A stretch of DNA of 52,278 bases, taken from positions 1 through 52,278 of the forward strand of contig CAZYPK010000018.1 in assembly GCA_964649195.1 (NCBI GenBank). The letters run 5' to 3'. Below the pieces are notes generated by a model. It was not told the DNA's origin. It made no database searches and saw only the letters and a program-made list of their open reading frames with translations. Numbering within the stretch: position 1 is the stretch's first letter; each line of letters begins with the position of its first letter. A program made the position numbers and the translations under genes. This document shows, piece after piece, positions 52,103 through 52,278 of the stretch. Source of the stretch: JTS-RE9 sp964649195 (GTDB taxonomy: Bacteria > Planctomycetota > Phycisphaerae > Phycisphaerales > Phycisphaeraceae).

Positions 52103-52201
52103 GGGAGAGCGAGGCTCCCGCTGGGAGAGCGAGGCTCCCGCTGGGAGGACGAGGCTCCGCTGGGAGGGCGCGGCTCCCGCTGGGAGGGCGAGGCTCCCGC
52201 C
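52103..52201. repeat. Five tandem 20-base hairpin units
   Basis: GGGAGAGCGAGGCTCCCGCT is repeated five times head to tail; the third unit is 19 bases and units 3-5 carry one or a few changes. Each unit holds GGGAG and CTCCC and can form its own small hairpin. The remaining bases to 52278 contain a GGCCCCGCTTTGGGGGCC hairpin (52219-52236) and no gene. Confidence 0.9.
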
Positions 52202-52278
52202 GAGCCGATTCGTTTGCGACGGCCCCGCTTTGGGGGCCTGAGCAAACGAAACTCGCGCGGCAGACGAACGATCAGGCA

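Noticed and set aside
52103..52201. CRISPR array
   Set aside because: The 20-base units are directly adjacent without spacers, and there are no cas genes.

Overview
The window is about 52 kb of GC-rich bacterial chromosome, most likely from a member of the Planctomycetota, possibly a Phycisphaerae-type lineage. This is an inference from several things. There is a PVC-type membrane-bound dehydrogenase fused to DUF1080 and ThuA-like domains, with a separate Pirellula/Verrucomicrobium-type haem-binding protein. Many genes lack Shine-Dalgarno sites, secreted proteins are very long, and the intergenic spaces are full of palindromic repeats. I see no tRNA, rRNA, CRISPR array, transposase or phage gene.

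Region 1 (1-4,640) holds three tandem secreted paralogues. They share an alpha-helical domain that starts FDS(I/L)YGxRIKAV, and each carries a different C-terminal beta domain. The third copy has lost its 5' part. Region 2 (4,675-28,200, minus strand) is one long operon for a type II secretion / type IV pilus-like machine. In order of transcription it reads gspE, gspF, gspG, gspH, gspI, gspJ, gspK, a PilM-PilN (GspL-like) fusion, a PilO-PilP (GspM-GspC-like) fusion, and a giant secretin of about 4,038 residues. That secretin has an N0-like domain, about 39 tandem N1/N2-type secretin domains and a normal C-terminal channel domain. Known secretins have two to four N domains, so this is the most striking protein here. 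No prepilin peptidase or pilotin gene is present.

Region 3 (28,724-35,464) carries a secreted protein with nine EF-hand loops, divergent from gspE. It is followed by a PP2C phosphatase, a Rho-like terminator factor, an M24 peptidase and a small FmdB-like protein. Region 4 (35,482-40,771, minus strand) carries a two-domain M16 zinc-protease lipoprotein, a GT4 glycosyltransferase and an ELM1-family putative glycosyltransferase. The last two are likely to act in envelope glycan assembly.

Region 5 (40,988-45,468, plus strand) begins with a small regulatory locus that seems not to be recognised by ordinary annotation. A consensus sigma-70-type promoter is placed so that transcription should start at the AUG of a 23-codon leader peptide. 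The peptide is rich in Phe and contains consecutive Phe-Tyr-Trp codons. A 9-bp intrinsic terminator with a T6 tract follows, and a segment inside the leader is complementary to the terminator's 5' arm. The next gene is DAHP synthase, the first step of aromatic amino acid synthesis. This looks like a leaderless three-amino-acid attenuator. An ABC ATPase and glycyl-tRNA synthetase follow. Region 6 (45,475-52,019) carries the haem-binding cytochrome c-like protein, the large DUF1080/ThuA/NPCBM/PVC-dehydrogenase/HEAT protein, and a TIM-barrel sugar isomerase/epimerase. Together these suggest oxidative sugar or glycoside catabolism outside the cytoplasm.

The intergenic spaces carry several repeat families. 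These are REPIN-like elements with paired inverted arms (families C and D), short palindromes (families A and B), and inverted arrays built from degenerate 6-10 nt words, with a different word at most loci. Some of these repeats have entered coding sequence: the gspD N-terminus, the gspK leader and a linker in the 1,377-residue fusion.
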